Assembly (NCBI GenBank): GCA_910585165.1
Contig: CAJUBX010000050.1
Span: forward strand, 1 to 16,627
Length of the DNA stretch: 16,627 nucleotides
DNA from: an uncultured Oscillibacter sp.
Lineage (GTDB): Bacteria > Bacillota > Clostridia > Oscillospirales > Oscillospiraceae
Direction: 5' to 3'
In this document: positions 1-7,311 of the stretch, piece after piece
Numbering within the stretch: the first letter of the stretch is position 1
Layout of the letters: every line of letters starts with the position of its first letter
Made by a program: the position numbers and the translations under genes
Notes under the pieces: model-generated
Seen by the model: only the letters and a program-made list of their open reading frames with translations
Told to the model about the DNA's origin: nothing
Database searches by the model: none

Positions 1-1421
1 AAGATGAACAGGCGGCGGACGTTGACGTATTTCCAGTTCCCGTCGCTGGAGCAGGTGCGCGCGCCCCATACCCGGATGCCCTGGCCGGGAATGGCCCGGA
101 TCAAATTGACGCCGTTGGGATTGAGCTTGCCCTGTTCGGCGGCGTTGTAGCTGACGGACAGCCCGGTGCAGCCCTGGATGATCTCGTTGGCGGGGGCCTT
201 GAACACACCCCGCCGGATATCGGTGCGGGCGTAGACGCCGCATATGGACCCGGAGGGCGGCAGGAAAGCCGGACGCTTCAAAAGCGGGTCGTAGACCTGG
301 ACCCAGGGGGCGTAAAGGGCGGCGTAGGAGGTGTCGTAGGCGCTGCGGTGGCGGTTCAGCTCGTCCACGCCCGTGCAGTCCGGCGGCGCGTCCAGCACGG
401 CGAAACGGCTGGCCAGCCCCTCGCAGTGGGCAATCAGCTTGGCCTGCACGTTGGCGTCGGTGACGCCGGGGACCGCCATAATGGACACGTCGGTGATCTC
501 CTGGAACGCCTCGATGCCGGAGCGCCTGCCGGGCCCCGGGTCCGCGCCGTTGAAGGTTCCCGCGTTCACGGCGTCCATCGTGCCGTTCCGCCCGCCGCCA
601 AGCTCTATGCGGAGGATTTCCGCCCCCGCCTCCGCCCCCAGCAGAACCAGCGGATCGTCCGCGTCCTCCGGAAGGTCCAGCGCCATGGAGGCCATGTGAG
701 ACTTTTCCAGCGCCGCCATGAGATAGTCGGGGGCGGCGGGGTTCAGGGAACAGCCGGGATAGGCTTCCTCCTGCCCGCCGCAGCGGACCGCCATATCCAC
801 GCCGCAGGCCTCCAGGGTGCGGGAGGGGACAAGGGCCGTATCCGCCGCGTCTTCGGGCAGCTCCGCATGAAAGGAGGCAAGCAAGCCGTTCATGGCCGTA
901 ATCTTATAGTAAGCTGTGGCCTCCCCCTCGCGGTAGGCGGCCAGATCGCCGACGCGGAAGCCGGCGGCGTTTTTCAGGCGGTACTGCTTTCCTCCGGCGG
1001 CGTCCTGCACCTCCAGAATCTGCGTCCGGGCCCGGGCGCACCGGGAAAAGAACACCTGCATGGTATTGGCCCAGGCGCCGGGGTTTCGCGCCTGCACCGT
1101 GACGGGGCCCTCGGCGCTTTTGGCGCAGGCGGCGTCCTCCGGGGCAACGCGCATGACGTAGCAGGTGCTGCCCCCGTTGGTGAAGAACTGCTCCACCGCG
1201 TTGGGCAAAAAGCGGTAGGGCCCGTACTCCAGCTCCGAGAGGTAGCCGCCGAACCGGCGCTGGTACTCGGCGAAGCTGGTGAGCAGGACGGGCCTTCCCG
1301 TGACGGGGCCCTGCTCCGCAAGGCCGACAAACCCGGCGGTGCTGGTTCCAACGCCCGCCATGGCTTTGACGCCGGAATCGAATTCCTCCACGTACACTCC
1401 TGGGGACAAATATTCTGCCAT
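1..1421 (-). CDS. Contractile tail sheath protein of an injection system (partial, C-terminus off the window)
   Basis: This gene encodes the sheath subunit that polymerises around the inner tube and contracts to drive it out. The first residues read MAEYLSPGVYVEE, the typical sheath N-terminus. About residue 440 to the window edge shows the conserved C-terminal block, with IRVWGARTCSSDGNWKYVNVRR near the end. 473 complete codons are present, and the family usually continues for several tens of residues more, so only the C-terminal tail is missing. The ATG at 1421 was chosen because AAGGAAGG lies about 9 bases upstream. It is the last gene visible of the CIS operon and follows the PAAR-like gene after an 18-base gap. 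A phage or prophage sheath is the alternative. The DUF4255 and DUF4280 neighbours and the lack of capsid or packaging genes favour a CIS. Confidence 0.93.
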   Translation of the reverse strand, partial: MAEYLSPGVYVEEFDSGVKAMAGVGTSTAGFVGLAEQGPVTGRPVLLTSFAEYQRRFGGYLSELEYGPYRFLPNAVEQFFTNGGSTCYVMRVAPEDAACAKSAEGPVTVQARNPGAWANTMQVFFSRCARARTQILEVQDAAGGKQYRLKNAAGFRVGDLAAYREGEATAYYKITAMNGLLASFHAELPEDAADTALVPSRTLEACGVDMAVRCGGQEEAYPGCSLNPAAPDYLMAALEKSHMASMALDLPEDADDPLVLLGAEAGAEILRIELGGGRNGTMDAVNAGTFNGADPGPGRRSGIEAFQEITDVSIMAVPGVTDANVQAKLIAHCEGLASRFAVLDAPPDCTGVDELNRHRSAYDTSYAALYAPWVQVYDPLLKRPAFLPPSGSICGVYARTDIRRGVFKAPANEIIQGCTGLSVSYNAAEQGKLNPNGVNLIRAIPGQGIRVWGARTCSSDGNWKYVNVRRLFI

Positions 1422-1439
1422 CTTGCAATACCTTCCTTC

Positions 1440-1826
1440 TTATAGCTGTACGCCGGTCTGCCCGGCAAACTGCGGGGCAATCTGACCGCCCCAAGCGCAT
1501 ATCAATTTGCTGCTGTTGGAGATTGCGGGCTGTCCGCCGATGAGCACATTGGCAGAGGGATTCAGCCATGGCCCGGCGGGAACCGGGACGCAGGGCATGG
1601 GGGTCAGCGCGCCCATGGCCGCCGCAGTGGCGGCGGCTACCGCCGGATTGGCAGGGCTTGCGCACATGCCAAAGGGCGGGATATTCACGGCGGGAGCCGT
1701 ATCGGCCATGACCCCGGCGGGCCGCCCGCCGATCACGACCCGGGGGACGGGCAGGGTGCTGAAAACCGCCGGGGCGGAGCCAAAGGAGCAGGACAGCGCC
1801 GCGCCTGTGCAGAGGCAGAAGCTCAT
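1440..1826 (-). CDS. DUF4280 PAAR-like spike-tip protein
   Basis: This is a 128-residue protein of the DUF4280/PAAR-like group, predicted to cap the central spike and carry or sharpen the tip of the injection device. The sequence shows the family features: a start with a Cys-rich strand (CLCTGAALSCSFG), a central IPPFGMCASPANPAVAAATAAA segment, TPMPCVPV, then the repeat-like LIGGQPAISNSSKL and CAWGGQI near the end. Such proteins are compact beta-rich cones. The start is the ATG at 1826, which overlaps the upstream stop in ATGA and implies translational coupling. A longer in-frame reading to 1967 exists but lies wholly inside the upstream gene and lacks family similarity. No toxin extension is present, so any effector must be encoded elsewhere. 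Confidence 0.88.
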   Translation of the reverse strand: MSFCLCTGAALSCSFGSAPAVFSTLPVPRVVIGGRPAGVMADTAPAVNIPPFGMCASPANPAVAAATAAAMGALTPMPCVPVPAGPWLNPSANVLIGGQPAISNSSKLICAWGGQIAPQFAGQTGVQL

Positions 1827-2386
1827 GTTCCGGCCGCTCCTTTCCGCTTGGCAGAGAGGAGGACCTCCCGGACGGGCGGCGTGCGGCGGAGGCGGGCGCT
1901 GGGAATCCGCACCGGCTCCAGCGTCAGGTAGGCGGCGGGCTGAAGGGGAGTGCCCAGGCTCTGCCACAAGGCGTTCTTTTCCCCTTGGGACGGCTCATAA
2001 AGAACGGGATTTATTTTCTGGCCGTCCGCCTCCAGCGGCTTCATGCCGTGTACCGCCCGCATGGCCGCCTCCAGCAGCACCATTTCGTCCAGAGCACTCA
2101 TGCCGTCAAAGGGGACCTTCCGGTTTGCGTACAGCAAAAAGCGGAGGGCCAGCAGGCGGTCCGGGTGCCGCCGCGTATCCTCGTTCACCCGGACGGGGGA
2201 CGGCGGGCCCCAGGGCCGCACCTCCCCGATGTCGTAGAGGAACACGCCGAAGCGGTAGTCCGTCTCCGCGCCCGGATGGGTCAGCTTGATGTCCTCCCCC
2301 GGGTTCAGCACCGACGGCGCCATCTCCTCCCGCAGCCGCTCCAGAAGCAGACTTCCGATCCGCTCAAAGACAGGAGCTTCGTTCAC
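1823..2386 (-). CDS. DUF4255 / Pvc16-like tail cap (terminator) protein
   Basis: This 187-residue protein resembles the DUF4255 N-terminal domain found in Pvc16/Afp16-type proteins, which cap the distal end of the tube and sheath and set particle length. Visible hallmarks are an N-terminal helix (FERIGSLLLERLREEM), DIKLTHPGAETDYRFGVFLYDIGEVRP, and a later LRFLLYANRKV block. Family members are about this length. I chose the GTG at 2386 because GGAGG lies 8 bases upstream and the GTGA overlap with the upstream stop is the same coupling used elsewhere in this operon. ATG codons at 2401 and 2419 are possible but overlap the upstream gene more and lack so clear a site. Function rests on family resemblance by eye and operon context. 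Confidence 0.85.
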   Translation of the reverse strand: MNEAPVFERIGSLLLERLREEMAPSVLNPGEDIKLTHPGAETDYRFGVFLYDIGEVRPWGPPSPVRVNEDTRRHPDRLLALRFLLYANRKVPFDGMSALDEMVLLEAAMRAVHGMKPLEADGQKINPVLYEPSQGEKNALWQSLGTPLQPAAYLTLEPVRIPSARLRRTPPVREVLLSAKRKGAAGT

Positions 2387-3834
2387 GGTCCGTCCCTCCA
2401 TTTCGCGGTCTGATACCAAAAGGACATATCCTTATCCTCCCTTCGCACCGTCATAATCTCCACGTCCGCATATTCCGACAAAAGCTCGCCCACATACGCC
2501 TCCTCCCCTGCCGGAGGCCGGGGGGTAAAGCGCCAGACAAACGGACCCGATTGGCGGACAAAAGCGCCCTGCGCGGTTCCGTTTTCCGCAAAACCGCTGA
2601 ACCATTCCCGCCAGCCCGGAAGGTGCCGCCCGGACGGGGAGCCGTCCTGGGGCTGGGCGGCGCAGGAAAGGGGCTGGCCATAGGACAAGACCTGCGTAAT
2701 GATAATGTCCCCCTTGTCCGCGTCCGGCGAAAGCCGTTCGCCGGACGGTTCCGGCAGGCCGGCCTGATCGTCCTCCGGGGACTCCGAGGGCTCCGGGTCT
2801 TCCCGCCGGGATTCCTCCTGCGCCGGGGCCAGCGGGACGGGGCTTTCGGTAACGAACATCAGGTTAAAATAGGGATAGGCAAAGGCTGTGATCTCCCCGC
2901 AGGAATAGAGCTGCCAATGGATGGAAAACGCCGATTCCACCTCGGACAGCGGCAGGCCGAGAAACGCGTCTGCCCGGGGCCGTTCGCCGCAGACCTGCCC
3001 GGTGTAGAGCGCCTGGCCGCTGGGATGGTAGATTGTGCCAAGGCCGGACAATTTTCCGTATACGAAGGTTCCCGACACGCTGGGAACGCCCAGCGGCGCG
3101 TTGTAAAGCACCCCGTGCCCGTGATAAACTCCCCGCCAAAACTGCCCCTCGTACTGCAATTTCCCGCCGACGGCATATTCCCGCCCCTCCCCGTGAAGGC
3201 GGCCCGCGGAGAAGGTTCCCTCCCGGAGAAGGGTTTGGTCCCGGCCATATTCCGCGCCTTCTCCCTCCAAGAGGTCCCGGGAAAAAACGCCCTCCCGCAG
3301 CAAAGCGCCGCCGGGGTGGAATTCCTGCCCCCAGCCCTCCATGAACCCCTTGGAGAACTGCCCCTGGCTGACAATCCCGGTATCCGGGTCAAACCGGCGG
3401 CCCTGGCCCTGGTACAGGTTCCCGGCCATCTCCCCGGCATAGACCAATACGCCGGAGCGGTAGACCTTCGCGTCCGGGCCCTCATAAACGCCGTCCGCCA
3501 GCGGGCCGTCGTAAACCAGTTCCCCGTCCGCGCCGAATACCTGCCCCCGGCCCGTGTACGTGCCTGCGGACACCTCGCCCTCGTAGCGCACGCGGCCCGC
3601 AGCGTCCAGCACCTGCACCAGGCCGGAGATTCCGGCGAGGGCGGGGTCGTCGTAGCGGCAGGCTGGAATCTGCCGCGCCCCGTGGTCCGGCAGGGAAAAG
3701 GGAAGGCCGAACAGCAGGAGAACCGCGATGGAACCTGCGATCAGCAGCAGCAAGACCAGCTGTCTGCGCACATAAACCGGGCCGATGCGGCAGTAGTCCT
3801 CCGGCCCCCGGCGCGGCGCGGAGCGCTCACCCAT
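2383..3834 (-). CDS. Membrane-anchored MORN-repeat protein in the CIS operon
   Basis: This 483-residue protein has a short basic cytoplasmic N-terminus, one transmembrane helix at about 26-46 (LVLLLLIAGSIAVLLLFGLP), and then an external part. Residues about 83-290 form roughly eight repeats of 23-24 residues with the MORN pattern (YEG-x-F-x-x-G-x-x-x-G-x-G-x-x-Y). A linker at about 350-395 is rich in Pro, Glu, Asp and Ser. The C-terminal domain of about 90 residues is unrecognised. MORN repeats form beta-hairpin ladders that mediate lipid or protein contacts. Outside the membrane they could bind the envelope, wall material or the CIS particle. The ATG at 3834 was chosen for its GGGGGAG site 7 bases away; it overlaps the upstream gene by 8 bases. 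A TTG at 3855 is less likely. A role in anchoring the CIS is inference. Confidence 0.85.
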   Translation of the reverse strand: MGERSAPRRGPEDYCRIGPVYVRRQLVLLLLIAGSIAVLLLFGLPFSLPDHGARQIPACRYDDPALAGISGLVQVLDAAGRVRYEGEVSAGTYTGRGQVFGADGELVYDGPLADGVYEGPDAKVYRSGVLVYAGEMAGNLYQGQGRRFDPDTGIVSQGQFSKGFMEGWGQEFHPGGALLREGVFSRDLLEGEGAEYGRDQTLLREGTFSAGRLHGEGREYAVGGKLQYEGQFWRGVYHGHGVLYNAPLGVPSVSGTFVYGKLSGLGTIYHPSGQALYTGQVCGERPRADAFLGLPLSEVESAFSIHWQLYSCGEITAFAYPYFNLMFVTESPVPLAPAQEESRREDPEPSESPEDDQAGLPEPSGERLSPDADKGDIIITQVLSYGQPLSCAAQPQDGSPSGRHLPGWREWFSGFAENGTAQGAFVRQSGPFVWRFTPRPPAGEEAYVGELLSEYADVEIMTVRREDKDMSFWYQTAKWRDGP

Positions 3835-6469
3835 GGCCGGACTCCCCCCAGTCAAATAAGAGTCCGGTATCCGGCGGCCTGGCGTTGCCGCCGCGAAGCG
3901 CGTCGCAGCGGAACAGATACCAGCGGGCGGCGCCGTCCTCCGGCATCAGGCGCAGAACCTTTGAAAAAAGGCGCATGGCGGCGGGGAAATCCATCTCGCG
4001 GAAAAGGCGCATGGCGTCGTCCCATAGGGAGGCGGCGACCCGCCAGCGGCTCTGCCAGCCGGAGGGGCGGCAGGCCGGGTCCTCATAAAGCTCCATGCCG
4101 TTGTCCCAGCCTATGAGCCGCAGCCCGCCCTGCCCGGCGGGGCCGTTTTGCACCAGAAAGGCGCCAAAGTCCAAAACCCGCTCCAGCGCCGCCTGCTTGC
4201 GGCGCATGTCCTTGGACACGGCCAGGGGATAGAGGAGGCTTTCGCCGCCGAACACGCCCAGCTCCACCGTCTCCGCCAGGACGGCGGCCATGGCCGGAAT
4301 CTGGCTTTGCTCCAGCCGTTCCAGGCAGTCCAGTCCGCAGGTCCGGGCCCGGTCCGCTTCGGGGAACAGCGCCGTCAGGGCGTACAGGCCCTCGTCGTAA
4401 TCCACCAGCATGCCGCCCGCCTGCGCAATCCGTTCCGCCGCCAATGCGGTCAGGCGGTCCAGGTTCGCCCAGCTTGCGGAAAAGCGCCTGGGGATGAGAA
4501 TCAGAAGTCCGCCATCCACCGGGGCGTGGTCCCCGGCTTTCAGCTCCGTGACGCTCCGCCTGTGCAGCATGCGCAGCAGGCAGTCCGGCACAAGGCGCGC
4601 ATAAGCGCCGTTGATGCTTTGCAGCTCGTTAAACTGCACCCGGGTCTCAATGGAAAGCTGGTTGAATACCCGCCCCGCCTCGTAAAGCTCCGTGCGGGGC
4701 ATGCCGTCCAGACGGATGCGGACTCCGCTGCCGTGGGTATAAAATTCCTCCAGAGCCCGCCGCATCTCGTCCAGGGGGCTGAGGAGACGGCGGGTAATCC
4801 AGGCCAGAAGCGCAAATAAGAGGGGACAGGCGGCCAGAACCGGGAGCAGGCGCTGAAGGAATTCCGCCTGCCCGGACAGCAGGACTTCCTCATTCTGCGA
4901 GATCGCGGCGCATCCGGCGCGGCCCCCCCGGGAAAAGGGCTGGACGTATACATAGTCGCGGCTGGTGTCGGTCTGGATGTGCTCCAGGGCGCTGTTCCCC
5001 TGCCGCATGGCCCGGGAAACGGCGGCTACAAAGCCTCTTGACTTGACATCCTCCAGAAGATACCCCGCCGGAACCAGGCTGTCGGACGCAACGACCGGCC
5101 CCAGGCCGGTGTCCCACGCCACGCAGACTCCGTACTCGTTTTCCTCTCCGCCCGCCGTTATGCCAACCTGTCCCTCCAGGCGGCCCACGGCGCTGTCTAC
5201 CGCTTCTGCGCCCCAGGGGCCTTCGGCGGAGAGAACGGCGGTCAGGCTCCCGCCAATCAGGCGGAGCTTTTGGTAGGCTTCCTCCCGAACGGTCTCCCGG
5301 AAGGAGTGGTACTGCACGGCGGTGACTCCGCCGAGAAGGGCGGCGGCGGCCAGCACCTCGCACAACAGGAGGCGGACGGACAAGCGGCGGGAGTGCAGAA
5401 TGAAAAAGACCGATTCCCCAAGGGCGGCAAGCACGGCCCAGGACGCCGCCGCCGCCGGCCAGCCGTGCTGCCAGAGCATCCGCAGCCGCAGAAGGCCGGG
5501 ACGAAGCTCATGGACGCTCCAATCCTCCCCGGCAACGGCGCTGCCGCTTCCGGCGGCGCACAGCCCCACAACCCCGATTCCGCCGGTTTGGCTTTGGTAA
5601 GTGGTATAGGTCTCAAGCTGCCGGTACTGGAATCCGGAGCCGCCGATGAAGTCCCCGCCCTGCCGGAAGCGGGTTGGAACGCCCTCCGGGGAAATCTCAA
5701 AGATATCCCCGCTGACGCTGTCGGAAATAAAGCAGCGGGCGCCGCAGGTGGAAATGTGCAGCGGCGTATCGGAAAGCCCCCCCAGAATATCCCGCTGCCG
5801 GACGCCGCCGTTGTACTGCCCGGCCTGCTTGCTGCGGCTGATCCATACGTAGTGCCCGTCCGCCACGTATTTTAAAAACAGGATACTTTCTCCTGTAAGT
5901 ATGGTTTCAAACCGGACCTGTCCGGTTTCCAGGTCCGCACGGGCAAGATACCCCTGCCCCTGCCTGTCCAGGCCGCTGAGCGTCAGCGTGCGGCTCTCCC
6001 CCTCCGCCGGAAGGTAGAGCTCCCGCCAGACGACTCCCACTGGAGCGCCGGGCAGGGTTGTCAGCTCCGCCAGGCGGCGGGCCCGCATGGAAGCGCCGCT
6101 TAGGGAGAGAGAAACCAGGCGCTGCAGGGTTTCGCCATTTTTTTGATAGGAGAGGATTGCATAAACGGTTTTCCCGTCGGACTCCAGATACTGAAACGCC
6201 TGCCCATCGGCGGTGTCCATGTAGTTCAGCAGTCTGCCTTCGTGATCCATTCGGACCAGGCTGTTGCGGTTCCCGCTGGAGAGCACCATGAGCAGGGAGT
6301 CCTCCAGCGCCAGCATGGAGTAGATATTGCCGTCCAGGGAGGGAAGGTAGGTATTCTCGTTCCAATAGCTGTACCCCAGGCCCAGCGCCAGCGCACAGGC
6401 CAAAGCGGCCAGCTCCCGGAGCAGAAAGCGGCGCTTTCGGCGCAGCCCCGCAAGAACCGTATGTTTCAT
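3827..6469 (-). CDS. Four-helix membrane sensor with HAMP-like and degenerate class III cyclase-like domain
   Basis: This is an 880-residue protein. Hydrophobic helices are seen at about 17-33, 337-358, 364-385 and 541-559. They place residues 34-336 (beta-rich, propeller-like) and 386-540 (Cache-like) outside the cell. A HAMP-like linker follows at 560-612. Residues 622-775 align by eye with class III adenylate/guanylate cyclases: YARLVPDCLLRMLHRRSVTELKAGD matches the usual RFVP-FL-LG-SI-V-LGD lead-in. The strand that should carry the first metal-binding Asp reads LLILIPRRFS, and the second metal site reads YDEGLYAL instead of a GD motif, so catalysis looks lost. A TPR-like pair (about 811-845, ending PEDGAARWYLFRC) closes the protein, as in many multidomain cyclases. 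The ATG at 6469 overlaps the preceding stop in ATGA. It probably relays an external signal to the CIS. The reading frame extends to 6808, but that part lies inside the upstream gene. Confidence 0.82.
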   Translation of the reverse strand: MKHTVLAGLRRKRRFLLRELAALACALALGLGYSYWNENTYLPSLDGNIYSMLALEDSLLMVLSSGNRNSLVRMDHEGRLLNYMDTADGQAFQYLESDGKTVYAILSYQKNGETLQRLVSLSLSGASMRARRLAELTTLPGAPVGVVWRELYLPAEGESRTLTLSGLDRQGQGYLARADLETGQVRFETILTGESILFLKYVADGHYVWISRSKQAGQYNGGVRQRDILGGLSDTPLHISTCGARCFISDSVSGDIFEISPEGVPTRFRQGGDFIGGSGFQYRQLETYTTYQSQTGGIGVVGLCAAGSGSAVAGEDWSVHELRPGLLRLRMLWQHGWPAAAASWAVLAALGESVFFILHSRRLSVRLLLCEVLAAAALLGGVTAVQYHSFRETVREEAYQKLRLIGGSLTAVLSAEGPWGAEAVDSAVGRLEGQVGITAGGEENEYGVCVAWDTGLGPVVASDSLVPAGYLLEDVKSRGFVAAVSRAMRQGNSALEHIQTDTSRDYVYVQPFSRGGRAGCAAISQNEEVLLSGQAEFLQRLLPVLAACPLLFALLAWITRRLLSPLDEMRRALEEFYTHGSGVRIRLDGMPRTELYEAGRVFNQLSIETRVQFNELQSINGAYARLVPDCLLRMLHRRSVTELKAGDHAPVDGGLLILIPRRFSASWANLDRLTALAAERIAQAGGMLVDYDEGLYALTALFPEADRARTCGLDCLERLEQSQIPAMAAVLAETVELGVFGGESLLYPLAVSKDMRRKQAALERVLDFGAFLVQNGPAGQGGLRLIGWDNGMELYEDPACRPSGWQSRWRVAASLWDDAMRLFREMDFPAAMRLFSKVLRLMPEDGAARWYLFRCDALRGGNARPPDTGLLFDWGESGHG

Positions 6470-7311
6470 TCGCCGCCCTCCCCGCTTTGTAAATTCTGAT
6501 CGCCTACCCGGGGCATCCCCTGCCAGGCCGCGTCCTGTTCGCGCGTATGCAGGCGGTACGCGGAGAACAGGGACAGGAGCGCCGCCGTGAGAAGCAGGGC
6601 CGCCGATATCCGCAGAATGTATGTTCCATAGCGGCGAAGCCAGCCGCGGACGCACCGCGCATAGGCGCGCAGAAGAGAGCTTCTCCGGGGCGGCGCGTCC
6701 GGGACCGCCGCCACATCCCGCTGAAGCTGGTCCCAGCCGGTATAGCCAAGCTGCTTTTGCCGGAGCGCCAGCAGCGAAAGCTCCTCCGGAATCCTCCCGC
6801 CGGGCCATGGCCTTTTGGGGGGCGGCAGCACCTGGCAGATTACCGCCGCCACGGCGCGGACGGCCTGGGCCTCGTCCATACCGGGTTCCCAGCGCCGGAG
6901 CTGTGGAAGGTGCTGGAGGAACATGGAGCGGCCCGCGACCACCAGGTTTTCCGGGCTTGCCGCAAGCGCCGTCAGGCAGGGCGGCAGCTTTCCCCGCAGC
7001 TCCACCTGCTGTTCCAGCAGGGACAAACAGGCGTCCCGCCGCCGGCCCAGGGAGGGCTTTTCCTCATAGAGCCATTGGCCCAGGGAAATTCCCTCATGCC
7101 AGGGCAGCAGCACTTCCAGCGCGCCGTTTTCCATGCGGACGGGAACCGCCTCGTCCAGGCCGCTTAAAAATTCCCGCTGGCAGGGGGCGGACGCGATCCG
7201 AAGCCTGACCGTCAAAGCGCCGTCCGGCTCCCGGCAGAGCTCCGCGCATCCTGCGCGGCTTTCATGGGCCAGACGCACCGTGTGCAGATGGTCAAAGCGT
7301 TCCCGCCGCAT
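6466..7311 (-). CDS. Membrane-anchored degenerate kinase-like protein (pseudokinase candidate)
   Basis: This 281-residue protein has a cytoplasmic domain of about 1-225, one transmembrane helix at about 231-251, and a short external tail. The cytoplasmic part resembles a shrunken Ser/Thr kinase fold. LEVLLPWHEGISLGQWL fits a hinge region, LSLLEQQVELRGKLPP the helix before the catalytic loop, and SPENLVV (119-125) matches the KPENILL-type loop. The catalytic HRD Asp, the DFG motif and a Lys-bearing glycine-rich loop are not visible. This recalls the design of YukC/EssB of type VII secretion (inactive kinase domain plus membrane helix), but I see no direct relationship. The ATG at 7311 has GGAGG 9 bases upstream and overlaps the preceding gene by 20 bases. 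It is co-expressed with the cyclase-like sensor, so the two may act as one complex. The kinase assignment is by eye and moderate; a real membrane-protein gene is very likely. Confidence 0.78.
   Translation of the reverse strand: MRRERFDHLHTVRLAHESRAGCAELCREPDGALTVRLRIASAPCQREFLSGLDEAVPVRMENGALEVLLPWHEGISLGQWLYEEKPSLGRRRDACLSLLEQQVELRGKLPPCLTALAASPENLVVAGRSMFLQHLPQLRRWEPGMDEAQAVRAVAAVICQVLPPPKRPWPGGRIPEELSLLALRQKQLGYTGWDQLQRDVAAVPDAPPRRSSLLRAYARCVRGWLRRYGTYILRISAALLLTAALLSLFSAYRLHTREQDAAWQGMPRVGDQNLQSGEGGE

Noticed and set aside
2551..4116. 521-residue plus-strand open frame
   Set aside because: It is antisense to the MORN gene and the end of the sensor gene, with no ribosome binding site and no recognisable domain.
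6470..6808. N-terminal extension of the cyclase-like sensor
   Set aside because: It lies inside the kinase-like gene in another frame, is Arg/Gly/Ala-rich, and the ATG at 6469 has the ATGA coupling.
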